Assembly (NCBI GenBank): GCA_947372225.1
Contig: CANBSV010000038.1
Location: 1-23,108 of the forward strand
DNA: 23,108 nt
Reading direction: 5' to 3'
Origin: Burkholderiales bacterium
Lineage (GTDB): Bacteria > Pseudomonadota > Gammaproteobacteria > Burkholderiales > Burkholderiaceae_C
A program made the position numbers and the translations under genes. This document shows positions 7,329 through 14,119 of this stretch, piece by piece; the stretch's first letter is position 1; each line of letters starts with the position of its first letter. Below the pieces are notes generated by a model. That model ran no database searches, was not told the origin of the DNA, and saw nothing but the letters and a program-made list of their open reading frames with translations.

Positions 7329-7799
7329 TCAGGCTGCGCCGGCGTACCCGTTCTGCCGCCAAGCCTCGAAGACGGACACCGCAACGGCGTTACTCAGGTT
7401 CAGGCTGCGTTGGCCGGCCAGCAGCGGCAGTCGCACCCAACGCTCGGCAGGAAACTCATCGCGCAGGCTCGTGGGAAGCCCCGCAGTTTCCGACCCAAAC
7501 ACCAGCCAATCGCCAGCGTGCCACGCAACGCCATCCGGCATGACCTGGCCACGGGTGGTGAACGCGAACATTCGAAGCGCATCCGGACGGCAAGTGACCA
7601 GGAAGTCTTGCCAAGAGGCGTGCCGCCGCACACGTGCGTGTTCGTGATAGTCGAGGCCGGCGCGCTGAAGCAACTTGTCATCCATCGAGAAACCCAGGGG
7701 TTCAATGAGGTGCAACTCGCAACCCGTATTGGCTGCCAGACGGATCACATTGCCGGTGTTGGGCGGGATTTCAGGGCATACCAGAACAATGTTGAACAT
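7329..7799 (-). CDS. trmL: tRNA (cytidine/uridine-34 2'-O)-methyltransferase TrmL
   Basis: A 156-residue SPOUT-class methyltransferase that 2'-O-methylates the wobble nucleotide of tRNA-Leu isoacceptors using S-adenosylmethionine. The N-terminus MFNIVLVCPEIPPNTGNVIRL is the family signature region. The trefoil-knot cofactor site is formed by LVFGSETAGLP (residues 99-109) and RLPLLAGQRSLNLSNAVAV (123-141). The length is typical of E. coli TrmL (YibK). It follows comF by 24 bp on the same strand and may share its promoter. TrmL also lies near gpsA in E. coli, so the neighbourhood is conserved although the orientation differs. Confidence 0.95.
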   Translation of the reverse strand: MFNIVLVCPEIPPNTGNVIRLAANTGCELHLIEPLGFSMDDKLLQRAGLDYHEHARVRRHASWQDFLVTCRPDALRMFAFTTRGQVMPDGVAWHAGDWLVFGSETAGLPTSLRDEFPAERWVRLPLLAGQRSLNLSNAVAVSVFEAWRQNGYAGAA

Positions 7800-7823
7800 A
7801 TCGCCGTGGGGTGTTTGAACAGG

Positions 7824-8555
7824 CTATTGACCCAGAGATGGGGTGCGGGCCACCACCCACAGATGCACGGCCGCTGCACCAGCAGCCAAAAGGGTGCGGG
7901 TGGCCTCGGCAGCGGTTGAATTTGTCGTCATCACATCGTCAATCAGCGTCACCGTGCGCCCGCGCAACTCAGGTCTGCGGGTCGGCTCGACAGCAAATGC
8001 TCCAACGACATTTATGGCTCGCTTTTCCCGTGGCAAGTCGGACTGCTTCACGGTGTCCTTGATGCGAAGCAACAGGCTTGCGTCAGCAGGGCAACTCAGC
8101 CGGGCGGCGCAGCGACGCGCCAATTCCCAAGACTGGTTGTAGCCGCGTTCCCTTAGCCTCCTAAGGCTCAGTGGCACAGGCAGCATCAGTTCGGGTTTGC
8201 AGTGTTCGCCCTCGCTTCGAGCACGGATGAGCAGGCGAGAGAGCGGTTCCGCGAGGTCAAACTGACCGTTGAACTTGAAATCGTTGATCAATCGAGCCCA
8301 AGGGTATGCGTAACTAACCGCTGCCAGCGTGCTGCTGAAAGGAGGGGGAGTCAACAAACACTCTCCGCAGGTTTTGACTTCTGCAGTAACGATGGCGGCG
8401 CAACTCCTGCATCGACTCGTCGGTAGTGCAAAGCGGCTCGTGCAGTGGACGCACAAGCGACTGTTCCCCCACCCCCCACACACGTCACACTGGCTCGGCC
8501 GTCCCGACCATCGAAGGTCGGGCAGGTGCCGTTGCGGCCTGAATGGGCTGATCAC
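7824..8555 (-). CDS. comF: ComF family phosphoribosyltransferase-like protein
   Basis: A 243-residue ComF homologue. The N-terminal half carries four CxxC pairs (C23/C26, C35/C38, C49/C52, C63/C66), which probably bind zinc. The C-terminal half is a type I phosphoribosyltransferase fold with PVPLSLRRLRERGYNQSWELA (split at residues 126-146) and the PRPP-loop-like VTLIDDVMTTNSTAAEA. ComF proteins are needed for DNA uptake in several naturally competent bacteria, although the biochemical role is unclear. The GTG at 8555 is preferred; in-frame TTG codons at 8597 and 8588 would overlap the divergent methyltransferase gene. A GAGG lies directly before the GTG but is too close for an ideal ribosome site. 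trmL follows. Confidence 0.88.
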   Translation of the reverse strand: MISPFRPQRHLPDLRWSGRPSQCDVCGGWGNSRLCVHCTSRFALPTSRCRSCAAIVTAEVKTCGECLLTPPPFSSTLAAVSYAYPWARLINDFKFNGQFDLAEPLSRLLIRARSEGEHCKPELMLPVPLSLRRLRERGYNQSWELARRCAARLSCPADASLLLRIKDTVKQSDLPREKRAINVVGAFAVEPTRRPELRGRTVTLIDDVMTTNSTAAEATRTLLAAGAAAVHLWVVARTPSLGQ

Positions 8556-8561
8556 CGCCTC

Positions 8562-8569
8562 AATATACT
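8562..8569. promoter_or_regulatory. Shared AT-rich patch with -10-like hexamers on both strands
   Basis: Plus strand reads TATACT at 8564-8569, and the minus strand reads TATATT over 8567-8562. Each hexamer lies 6 nt from the nearest start codon of its own gene: ATG 8576 for the methyltransferase and GTG 8555 for comF. If used, both transcripts would be leaderless or nearly so. No good -35 hexamer is visible on either side, so this is a weak positional inference. Confidence 0.35.
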
Positions 8570-8575
8570 GGCTTG

Positions 8576-9490
8576 ATGCCCCAACCAAGCAACCCAAACC
8601 AGCGCCTCGTCGACGAAACCGCCGTCACTGCGAATCAGGTGCGGCTGGCTGGACTGGACAGCGCGCCTTGGCTGAATTTGGAGATTGCCAGCCGCATGGC
8701 CGAGCGTTTGACTTTGTTCAAAAGGCCGCCGCGGTCCGTCGTTGACTGGGGATCTTTCATTGGCGGGGGAATGCGCCTGCTGACTGCTGCCTATCCCAGC
8801 GCTCGCCATGTCGCTGTTGAGCCCACGGAGTTGTTGGCGGAGCAAAGCCGACAGGCTGTCCGTACTCCACCTTGGTGGGCAGTTTGGCGGATGCGACGAT
8901 CTTCAGTCGACGTGCTGGTCGACTCGCAGGCTCTGGAGCTCCGTACGGATTTGATTTGGTCCAACATGTACTTGCATGGAGAAAAGAATCCACCCGCACT
9001 GTTCGCGCGCTGGGCGCGCATGCTGTCGCCCGAGGGGTTTGTCATGTTTACCTGCCTCGGGCCAGGCACCCTGCAAGGGTTGGGCGCTGTCTATTCAAGG
9101 TACGGCTGGCCTGCTCCTACCATCGAATTTGTCGACATGCACGACTTGGGCGACATGTTGGTTCGGGCGGGTTTTGCCGACCCGGTGATGGATCAGGAGA
9201 CTCTCAAGGTCCAGTGGGATACCCCACAAGCACTTTGCGCGGACTTGCGCCTGCTGGGCGGCAACGTTTCACCGGTGCGTTTCCGTGGATTGCGAACGCC
9301 GCGCTGGGTGGCGTCGTTGCACCGCGCCTTGGAGTTGTTGAGGGACGGTGAGGGAAAACTCACGCTCGAATTTGAGGTCATTTACGGCCATGCATTCAAG
9401 GCGCAGTTGACCAAGCCTGTGGATGGTGAAACGCGCGTTCCCCTCGAAGACATGCGGCGCCTGATGCCTTCCGCCAGAGCCGCAAGTTGA
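8576..9490 (+). CDS. BioC-like class I SAM-dependent methyltransferase with degenerate SAM motif
   Basis: A 304-residue protein with the overall pattern of BioC (malonyl-ACP O-methyltransferase). It has IWSNMYLHGEKNP (residues about 127-139), ARMLSPEGFVMFTCLGPGTLQGL and DMHDLGDMLVRAGFADPVMDQETL, which match the late BioC motifs. Motif I, normally DLGCGxG, reads VVDWGSFIGGGMRLL (55-69). The Asp and some glycines remain but the spacing and central Cys-Gly are lost. E82 (VAVEPTE) fits the acidic ribose-binding position. It may be a divergent methyltransferase or a BioC paralogue that does not act in biotin synthesis; no other bio gene is nearby. The ATG at 8576 was chosen over the adjacent TTG at 8573. 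The stop codon overlaps the promoter of the next operon. Confidence 0.8.
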   Translation: MPQPSNPNQRLVDETAVTANQVRLAGLDSAPWLNLEIASRMAERLTLFKRPPRSVVDWGSFIGGGMRLLTAAYPSARHVAVEPTELLAEQSRQAVRTPPWWAVWRMRRSSVDVLVDSQALELRTDLIWSNMYLHGEKNPPALFARWARMLSPEGFVMFTCLGPGTLQGLGAVYSRYGWPAPTIEFVDMHDLGDMLVRAGFADPVMDQETLKVQWDTPQALCADLRLLGGNVSPVRFRGLRTPRWVASLHRALELLRDGEGKLTLEFEVIYGHAFKAQLTKPVDGETRVPLEDMRRLMPSARAAS

Positions 9491-9514
9491 GAGCTCGCTT
9501 GATGGTCGTATAAA
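9487..9514 (+). promoter_or_regulatory. Sigma70-type promoter upstream of the cytochrome oxidase locus
   Basis: TTGAGA at 9487-9492 and TATAAA at 9509-9514 are separated by 16 bp; each differs from consensus at one position. The -35 hexamer overlaps the TGA stop (9488-9490) of the methyltransferase gene. It precedes the DUF2244 gene and coxB, so it is the best candidate promoter for the oxidase operon. Transcription would begin near 9521, leaving about 105 nt of leader before ATG 9627. Confidence 0.62.
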
Positions 9515-9626
9515 CTCGCGCTCGCCAAATTGCACGGTCGCGGCTTTCGCTGTGTGCTTCTTGGTGTGCGGTTCCAGATTCGAGCTTGAGACCTTGTCCC
9601 TAACGGCGTTGAGTAGCAGCAATACG

Positions 9627-10181
9627 ATGTCCGCCATCTCATCATTCCCGATAGCGCCGACCCCGGCCGAATGGGGAGGTTGGCGATTCGGAAAAGAATG
9701 CAACGTCGACAAAGGCGATTGGTCGATCGAGTGGATACTCAAACGAAATTGTTCGATGGCCCCGAGGCAGTTGTTCGCGCTTTTCGCTGGGTTATGTGCT
9801 TTGTCTCTGAGCATTGCAGGCTTCTTCTGGTTTCAGGGCGCCAAGTTGGTGATGCCGTTTGCCTGGTTGGAATTGATTGCGGTCGGGGTCGCTCTTCTCG
9901 CGTTTTCCAGGCATGCGGCGGATGAGGAGCGAATCGCTCTCAGTCAGGGCTCTTTGATGGTCTCGAGTACCTTTGGCAGCGTCGTTGAGGCTGTTCAGTT
10001 TTTCCCCGACTGGGTGCATGTTGAGCCGGTGATGGGCGACGGGTCGCTGATCGAACTGTCGGGTCAGGGGCAACGAATTGAGGTGGGAAGGTTCTTGCGC
10101 CCGGAGTTGCGCAAGCAATTGGCCAGTGAGTTGCGTCGGGGGGTTCGCGTGGCTCGGGGGCGTCAGCATTGGGCTGTATGA
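9627..10181 (+). CDS. DUF2244 family membrane protein
   Basis: A 184-residue protein with a DUF2244 core starting at EWILKRNCSMAPRQL. Two closely spaced transmembrane helices follow (approximately FALFAGLCALSLSIAGFFWF and VMPFAWLELIAVGVALLAF), then a conserved cytoplasmic-looking domain with RHAADEERIALSQGSLMV and a basic C-terminal GRFLRPELRKQLASELRRG. The function is unknown. The family often lies upstream of cytochrome oxidase genes in alpha- and betaproteobacteria, which suggests an oxidase-related role. The ATG at 9627 is preferred; the frame also runs upstream to 9552. The gene ends 31 bp before coxB. The preceding 136-bp gap holds the promoter at 9487-9514. Confidence 0.8.
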   Translation: MSAISSFPIAPTPAEWGGWRFGKECNVDKGDWSIEWILKRNCSMAPRQLFALFAGLCALSLSIAGFFWFQGAKLVMPFAWLELIAVGVALLAFSRHAADEERIALSQGSLMVSSTFGSVVEAVQFFPDWVHVEPVMGDGSLIELSGQGQRIEVGRFLRPELRKQLASELRRGVRVARGRQHWAV

Positions 10182-10212
10182 CCCCATGATTTTGAAAACA
10201 GAAGCAGTGACG

Positions 10213-11379
10213 ATGAACAAGATGAATTCAATCTGTGCGAAAGCGTGGCAAACATTTGCTGGCCTGGGGCTGCTGTTGTTTGCAAAACTGGCCGTCGCGA
10301 CGGGCGATCTGCCCGGTGGTCCCTCGGTACTTCAGATGGACCTTCCTCCCGCCGTGACCGGTATCGCAAGGGATCAGCGCTGGCTTCACTACTTCATGAT
10401 GATCATCTGCTTGGTCATTTTCATTGGGGTGTTTGGCGTGATGTTTTATTCGATCATGGTGCATCGGAAGTCAAAGGGCGCCAAGTCGGCCAACTTTCAT
10501 GAGAGCACCACGGTTGAGATCATCTGGACGATCGTGCCGTTCATCATCGTGATCTTCATGGCGCTTCCGGCGACCAAGGTCGCGGTGGCAATGAAAGACA
10601 CCAGTTCGGCTGACCTGACGATCAAGGCCACCGGAATGCAGTGGAAGTGGGGCTACGACTACCTCAAAGGCGAGGGCGAAGGGATCGGGTTCGTTTCGAC
10701 CTTGGACGCTGAGCAGCGCCAGATGTCTGACTCCGGCAAGCCGTCCGGCGATGACTACTTGTTCAAGGTAGACCATCCCCTGGTGGTCCCGGTCGACAAG
10801 AAGGTGCGGATCATCACCACGGCCAACGACGTGATACACGCGTTCGCGGTTCCGCAGTTCGGCATCAAGCAGGATGCGATTCCGGGCTTCGTTCGGGACA
10901 CCTGGTTTCGCGCTGAGAAGGTTGGCGATTACCACGGCCAATGCCAAGAGTTGTGCGGCAAGGAGCATGCTTACATGCCGATTCACGTGAAGGTCTTGTC
11001 CCAGGCCGACTACACGAAGTGGGTTGACGCTCAGCGTGCTGAGATGGCTGCGAAGGCTGACGACCCGTCCAAGGTGTGGGAACTGGCAGATTTGATTGCG
11101 AGGGGGGAGAAGATCTACAGCGGCAACTGTGCTGCGTGCCACCAGCCGTCCGGCAAGGGCGGTGGTGCCGTGAAGCCGCTTGACGGTGCCGCCGTGGTTC
11201 TTGATGAAGACAAGACCAAGCAGATTGCCGTGCTGCTGAATGGGCAAAACGCGATGCCTTCATGGAAGCAGCTTTCCGATACCGAGATTGCTGCAGTGAT
11301 CACGTACACGAAGAATAACTGGTCTAACAAGACTGGGCAGTTGGTGCAGCCATCCGACGTGGTTGCAGCCCGTCATTGA
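10213..11379 (+). CDS. coxB: Cytochrome c oxidase subunit II fused to cytochrome c (caa3-type)
   Basis: A 388-residue CoxB. A signal peptide (cleavage probably after AVA at about 29) and two transmembrane helices (about 58-82 and 101-120) precede the periplasmic cupredoxin domain. The CuA ligands are visible: H209 in DVIHAFAVP, and C244, E246, C248, H252 and M255 in the CQELCGKEHAYM block. VDHP, WQWKWGYDY-like MQWKWGYDY and the aromatic patch are present. The C-terminal part (about 290-375) is a cytochrome c domain with heme-attachment CAACH (306-310) and likely axial Met M348 in NAMPSW. Subunit II accepts electrons from cytochrome c; here the fused domain can pass them internally. ATG 10213 was chosen over 10186 and 10222 because a purine-rich GAAGCAG lies upstream; the frame is open further upstream. 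Confidence 0.96.
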   Translation: MNKMNSICAKAWQTFAGLGLLLFAKLAVATGDLPGGPSVLQMDLPPAVTGIARDQRWLHYFMMIICLVIFIGVFGVMFYSIMVHRKSKGAKSANFHESTTVEIIWTIVPFIIVIFMALPATKVAVAMKDTSSADLTIKATGMQWKWGYDYLKGEGEGIGFVSTLDAEQRQMSDSGKPSGDDYLFKVDHPLVVPVDKKVRIITTANDVIHAFAVPQFGIKQDAIPGFVRDTWFRAEKVGDYHGQCQELCGKEHAYMPIHVKVLSQADYTKWVDAQRAEMAAKADDPSKVWELADLIARGEKIYSGNCAACHQPSGKGGGAVKPLDGAAVVLDEDKTKQIAVLLNGQNAMPSWKQLSDTEIAAVITYTKNNWSNKTGQLVQPSDVVAARH

Positions 11380-11424
11380 CTTCGGTTTTTCAAAATTGAC
11401 GCCCAGATTTTTTAAGGATTCGCT

Positions 11425-13056
11425 ATGAGTGCAGTACTTGACCATCACGGTGACCACGGCCACGCACACGATCATGACCATGATCACGGAGCCCCGCACG
11501 GCTGGCGCCGTTGGCTGTTTGCGACGAACCACAAGGACATCGGCACGATGTACCTGTTGTTCTCTTTCACGATGCTGATGATCGGCGGCATCTTGGCGCT
11601 GATCATTCGCGCAGAGTTGTTCCAGCCTGGGCTGCAGTTCGTGAATCCGCAACTGTTCAATCAGTTGACGACGATGCACGGACTCATCATGGTTTTCGGC
11701 GCGATCATGCCGGCCTTTGTCGGTTTCGCGAACTGGATGATCCCTCTGCAGATCGGTGCAGCCGACATGGCTTTTGCCCGCATGAACAACCTCAGCTTCT
11801 GGCTGATGATTCCTGCAGCGTTAACGCTGGTCTCATCCTTCTTCATGCCTGGCGGAGCCCCAGCAGCTGGGTGGACGCTTTATGCGCCCTTGACACTTCA
11901 GATGGGTCCGTCCATGGACGGCGGCATCTTCGCGATGCACATCCTCGGCGCCAGCTCGATCATGGGTTCAATCAACATCATCGTGACGATCTTGAACATG
12001 CGAGCCCCTGGCATGACGTTGATGAAGATGCCGTTGTTCTGCTGGACCTGGCTGATCACTGCCTACCTGCTGATCGCCGTCATGCCCGTGTTGGCTGGTG
12101 CGATCACGATGACGCTGACGGACCGCCACTTCGGTACGAGTTTCTTCAATCCCGCAGGTGGCGGTGATCCAGTGATGTACCAGCACATTTTCTGGTTCTT
12201 CGGCCACCCGGAGGTCTACATCATGATCTTGCCGGCTTTCGGCATCATCAGCGCGATCATTCCCGCGTTTGCCCGGAAGCGTCTGTTTGGCTACACCTCG
12301 ATGGTCTATGCCACGGCATCGATTGCGATTCTCTCGTTCATGGTTTGGGCTCACCACATGTTCACGACAGGCATGCCTGTCACGGGACAGTTGTTCTTCA
12401 TGTACGCGACCATGTTGATCGCGATTCCTACGGGAGTGAAGGTCTTCAACTGGATCGCAACGATGTGGCGCGGATCGATGACGTTCGAAACCCCGATGCT
12501 GTTCGCCGTAGGGTTCATCTTCGTGTTCACGATGGGAGGCTTCACGGGACTGATCCTGTCGGTGGCGCCGGTCGATATCCAGATGCAAGACACCTACTAC
12601 GTCGTCGCTCACTTCCACTACGTGCTGGTGGCTGGATCGCTGTATGCCATGTTTGCCGGCGTCTACTACTGGGGACCCAAGTGGACCGGGGTGATGTACA
12701 GCGAGACCTGCGGCAAGATTCACTTTTGGGGCTCGTTGATTTTCTTCAACGTCACGTTCTTCCCCATGCACTTCCTGGGTCTGGCCGGTATGCCGCGCCG
12801 TTATGCCGACTACCCGATGCAGTTCGCTGACTTCAACGCTGTGGCATCCGTCGGAGCCTTCGGATTCGGGCTCATGCAGGTCTACTTCTTCTTTTTCGTC
12901 GTACTGCCGATGATGCGCGGCAAGGGCAAGACTGCACCTGCCAAGCCTTGGGAAGGAGCAGAGGGCCTCGAGTGGGAAGTGCCGTCACCGGCGCCATTCC
13001 ACACGTTTGAAACTCCGCCAAAACTCAATGCCGCGGCCACCAAAATCATTGCCTGA
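11425..13056 (+). CDS. coxA: Cytochrome c oxidase subunit I (A1-type heme-copper oxidase)
   Basis: A 543-residue catalytic subunit with about twelve transmembrane helices, which reduces O2 to water and pumps protons. Residues expected from the Paracoccus enzyme are present. H85 (TMHGLIM) and H398 ligate heme a, and H396 ligates heme a3 (VAHFHYV). H261, H310 and H311 ligate CuB, with Y265 in GHPEVY and E263 for the D pathway. K339 (GVKVFNW) serves the K pathway. HPEVY marks the A1 subtype. The N-terminus is unusually histidine- and aspartate-rich (residues 7-25). AAGGA at 11414-11418 is a well-spaced ribosome binding site, 6 nt before ATG 11425. It lies 45 bp after coxB. Confidence 0.98.
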   Translation: MSAVLDHHGDHGHAHDHDHDHGAPHGWRRWLFATNHKDIGTMYLLFSFTMLMIGGILALIIRAELFQPGLQFVNPQLFNQLTTMHGLIMVFGAIMPAFVGFANWMIPLQIGAADMAFARMNNLSFWLMIPAALTLVSSFFMPGGAPAAGWTLYAPLTLQMGPSMDGGIFAMHILGASSIMGSINIIVTILNMRAPGMTLMKMPLFCWTWLITAYLLIAVMPVLAGAITMTLTDRHFGTSFFNPAGGGDPVMYQHIFWFFGHPEVYIMILPAFGIISAIIPAFARKRLFGYTSMVYATASIAILSFMVWAHHMFTTGMPVTGQLFFMYATMLIAIPTGVKVFNWIATMWRGSMTFETPMLFAVGFIFVFTMGGFTGLILSVAPVDIQMQDTYYVVAHFHYVLVAGSLYAMFAGVYYWGPKWTGVMYSETCGKIHFWGSLIFFNVTFFPMHFLGLAGMPRRYADYPMQFADFNAVASVGAFGFGLMQVYFFFFVVLPMMRGKGKTAPAKPWEGAEGLEWEVPSPAPFHTFETPPKLNAAATKIIA

Positions 13057-13069
13057 GGCGAGGCCGGTC

Positions 13070-13183
13070 ATGCCTTCTCCCGATCAAGAAAAGCGAAACC
13101 TCAGGCTGGCTTTGGTGCTGGCGTCGATAGCTGCGATTTTCTTTATCGGGTTCTTGGCCAAGGCCACCCTGCTTGGTATTTGA
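13070..13183 (+). CDS. Cytochrome oxidase small assembly protein, 37 residues
   Basis: A short open frame from ATG 13070 to TGA 13181-13183 encodes MPSPDQEKRNLRLALVLAS at the N-terminus and one transmembrane helix (about residues 13-35, rich in Ala, Ile, Phe and Leu) ending in LLGI. A charged cytoplasmic lead of about ten residues followed by a single helix fits the small peptides encoded between coxA and ctaG (cox11) in many betaproteobacteria. Its length is too short for most ORF callers. It starts 13 bp after coxA and ends 3 bp before ctaG. Function is inferred from position only. Confidence 0.82.
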   Translation: MPSPDQEKRNLRLALVLASIAAIFFIGFLAKATLLGI

Positions 13184-13186
13184 TTG

Positions 13187-13816
13187 ATGAGTAGCTGGCC
13201 CTTTTCCACGCGCGCTCAGGCTCTCATGCAGGGCGACAACCCACGGATGGTGGGCAAGTTGCTCGTCATCACGGTGTTGATGTTCGGCTTTGGCTACGCG
13301 TTGGTGCCGATCTATAACTCGATTTGTTCTGCGCTTGGTATCAACGTGCTGGCCCTCTCGGATCAGGTGGTTTCTGGCCGTTCCGGTTTGGCGACGCAGG
13401 CCAACACACAGATCGATTCGAGTCGCACCATCACGGTGGAATTCGATGCGAACTCCCGCGGAGTCTGGAAATTCAAACCAGCGGTCAACAGCGTTGAAGT
13501 GCATCCGGGTGAATTGACGACCGTGATGTATGAGTTCACGAACATCCAGAAGCGCACGATGGTTGCACAGGCCATTCCTAGCTACGCACCCATGCAGGCC
13601 ATGGCCTATTTCAACAAGGTGCAGTGTTTTTGTTTCAGCGAATACACGATGAAGGCCGGGGAAACCAAGCAATGGCCGGTGGTGTTCGTCATTGACGCCA
13701 AGCTTCCCAAAGATGTCACCACCATCACGTTGTCGTACACCTTTTTCGAAGTGGGCGGCAAGGTTCCGATGGAGCCAGTGGCTGTGCGCGAAGTGTCCGG
13801 AGCGCTCCGCTCATGA
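13187..13816 (+). CDS. ctaG: Cytochrome c oxidase assembly protein Cox11/CtaG
   Basis: A 209-residue Cox11 homologue, a membrane-anchored periplasmic copper chaperone that delivers copper to the CuB site of subunit I. A transmembrane helix spans residues 23-42, followed by YNSIC (C47 at the conserved membrane-proximal Cys) and an immunoglobulin-like domain with the copper-binding CFCF motif (147-150) in FNKVQCFCFSEYTM. ITLSYTFFEV is the usual C-terminal signature. Start ATG 13187 is preferred; the adjacent TTG at 13184 is in frame. The gene overlaps the DUF2970 gene by ATGA at 13813-13816. Here ctaG means the Cox11 family, not the unrelated Bacillus CtaG. Confidence 0.96.
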   Translation: MSSWPFSTRAQALMQGDNPRMVGKLLVITVLMFGFGYALVPIYNSICSALGINVLALSDQVVSGRSGLATQANTQIDSSRTITVEFDANSRGVWKFKPAVNSVEVHPGELTTVMYEFTNIQKRTMVAQAIPSYAPMQAMAYFNKVQCFCFSEYTMKAGETKQWPVVFVIDAKLPKDVTTITLSYTFFEVGGKVPMEPVAVREVSGALRS

Positions 13817-14040
13817 GTGAAACGGAACAATCTTCGAAAGGCTCGGGTACGTTCTTTCAGACGATGCGTACCGTGGCTTGGTCATTTTTCGGGGTTCGAA
13901 AAGCCGTAGATCATGAAAATGATGGCAGCAAACTGAACCCGGCCCATGTCGTGGTGGCAGGAGTGATCGGGGCCTTGGTCCTGATTCTTATTTTGGCCAG
14001 TGTGGTGAGTTGGGTGCTTTCGAGTGGCGTTGCTGCTTGA
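13813..14040 (+). CDS. DUF2970 family small membrane protein
   Basis: A 75-residue protein. The first half contains TMRTVAWSFFGVRKAVDHEND, a typical DUF2970 block, followed by a single transmembrane helix at about residues 46-70 (VVVAGVIGALVLILILASVVSWVL). Function unknown. The gene shares ATGA with the end of ctaG, so it is probably translated by coupling. DUF2970 genes are recurrently seen between cox11 and coxC in betaproteobacteria, which suggests an assembly or stability role in the oxidase. Confidence 0.88.
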   Translation: MSETEQSSKGSGTFFQTMRTVAWSFFGVRKAVDHENDGSKLNPAHVVVAGVIGALVLILILASVVSWVLSSGVAA

Positions 14041-14067
14041 CGTACGGTGGGATGGTGAGTGCCTGTA

Positions 14068-14097
14068 TTGGCTTCACGCCATTCTTTGAGATTTAAG
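14068..14097 (+). promoter_or_regulatory. Possible weak internal promoter before coxC
   Basis: TTGGCT at 14068-14073 and TTTAAG at 14092-14097 have an 18-bp spacer; each matches consensus at four of six positions. The 79-bp gap before coxC is the longest within the coxB-coxC run, which makes an internal promoter possible, but the match is poor. Confidence 0.25.
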
Positions 14098-14119
14098 TTT
14101 TCGGGATTCAGGAGAAATC

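Noticed and set aside
10471..12771. Long minus-strand frames opposite coxB and coxA
   Set aside because: Antisense shadows with low-complexity His/Asp/Arg composition; no start signals or homology.
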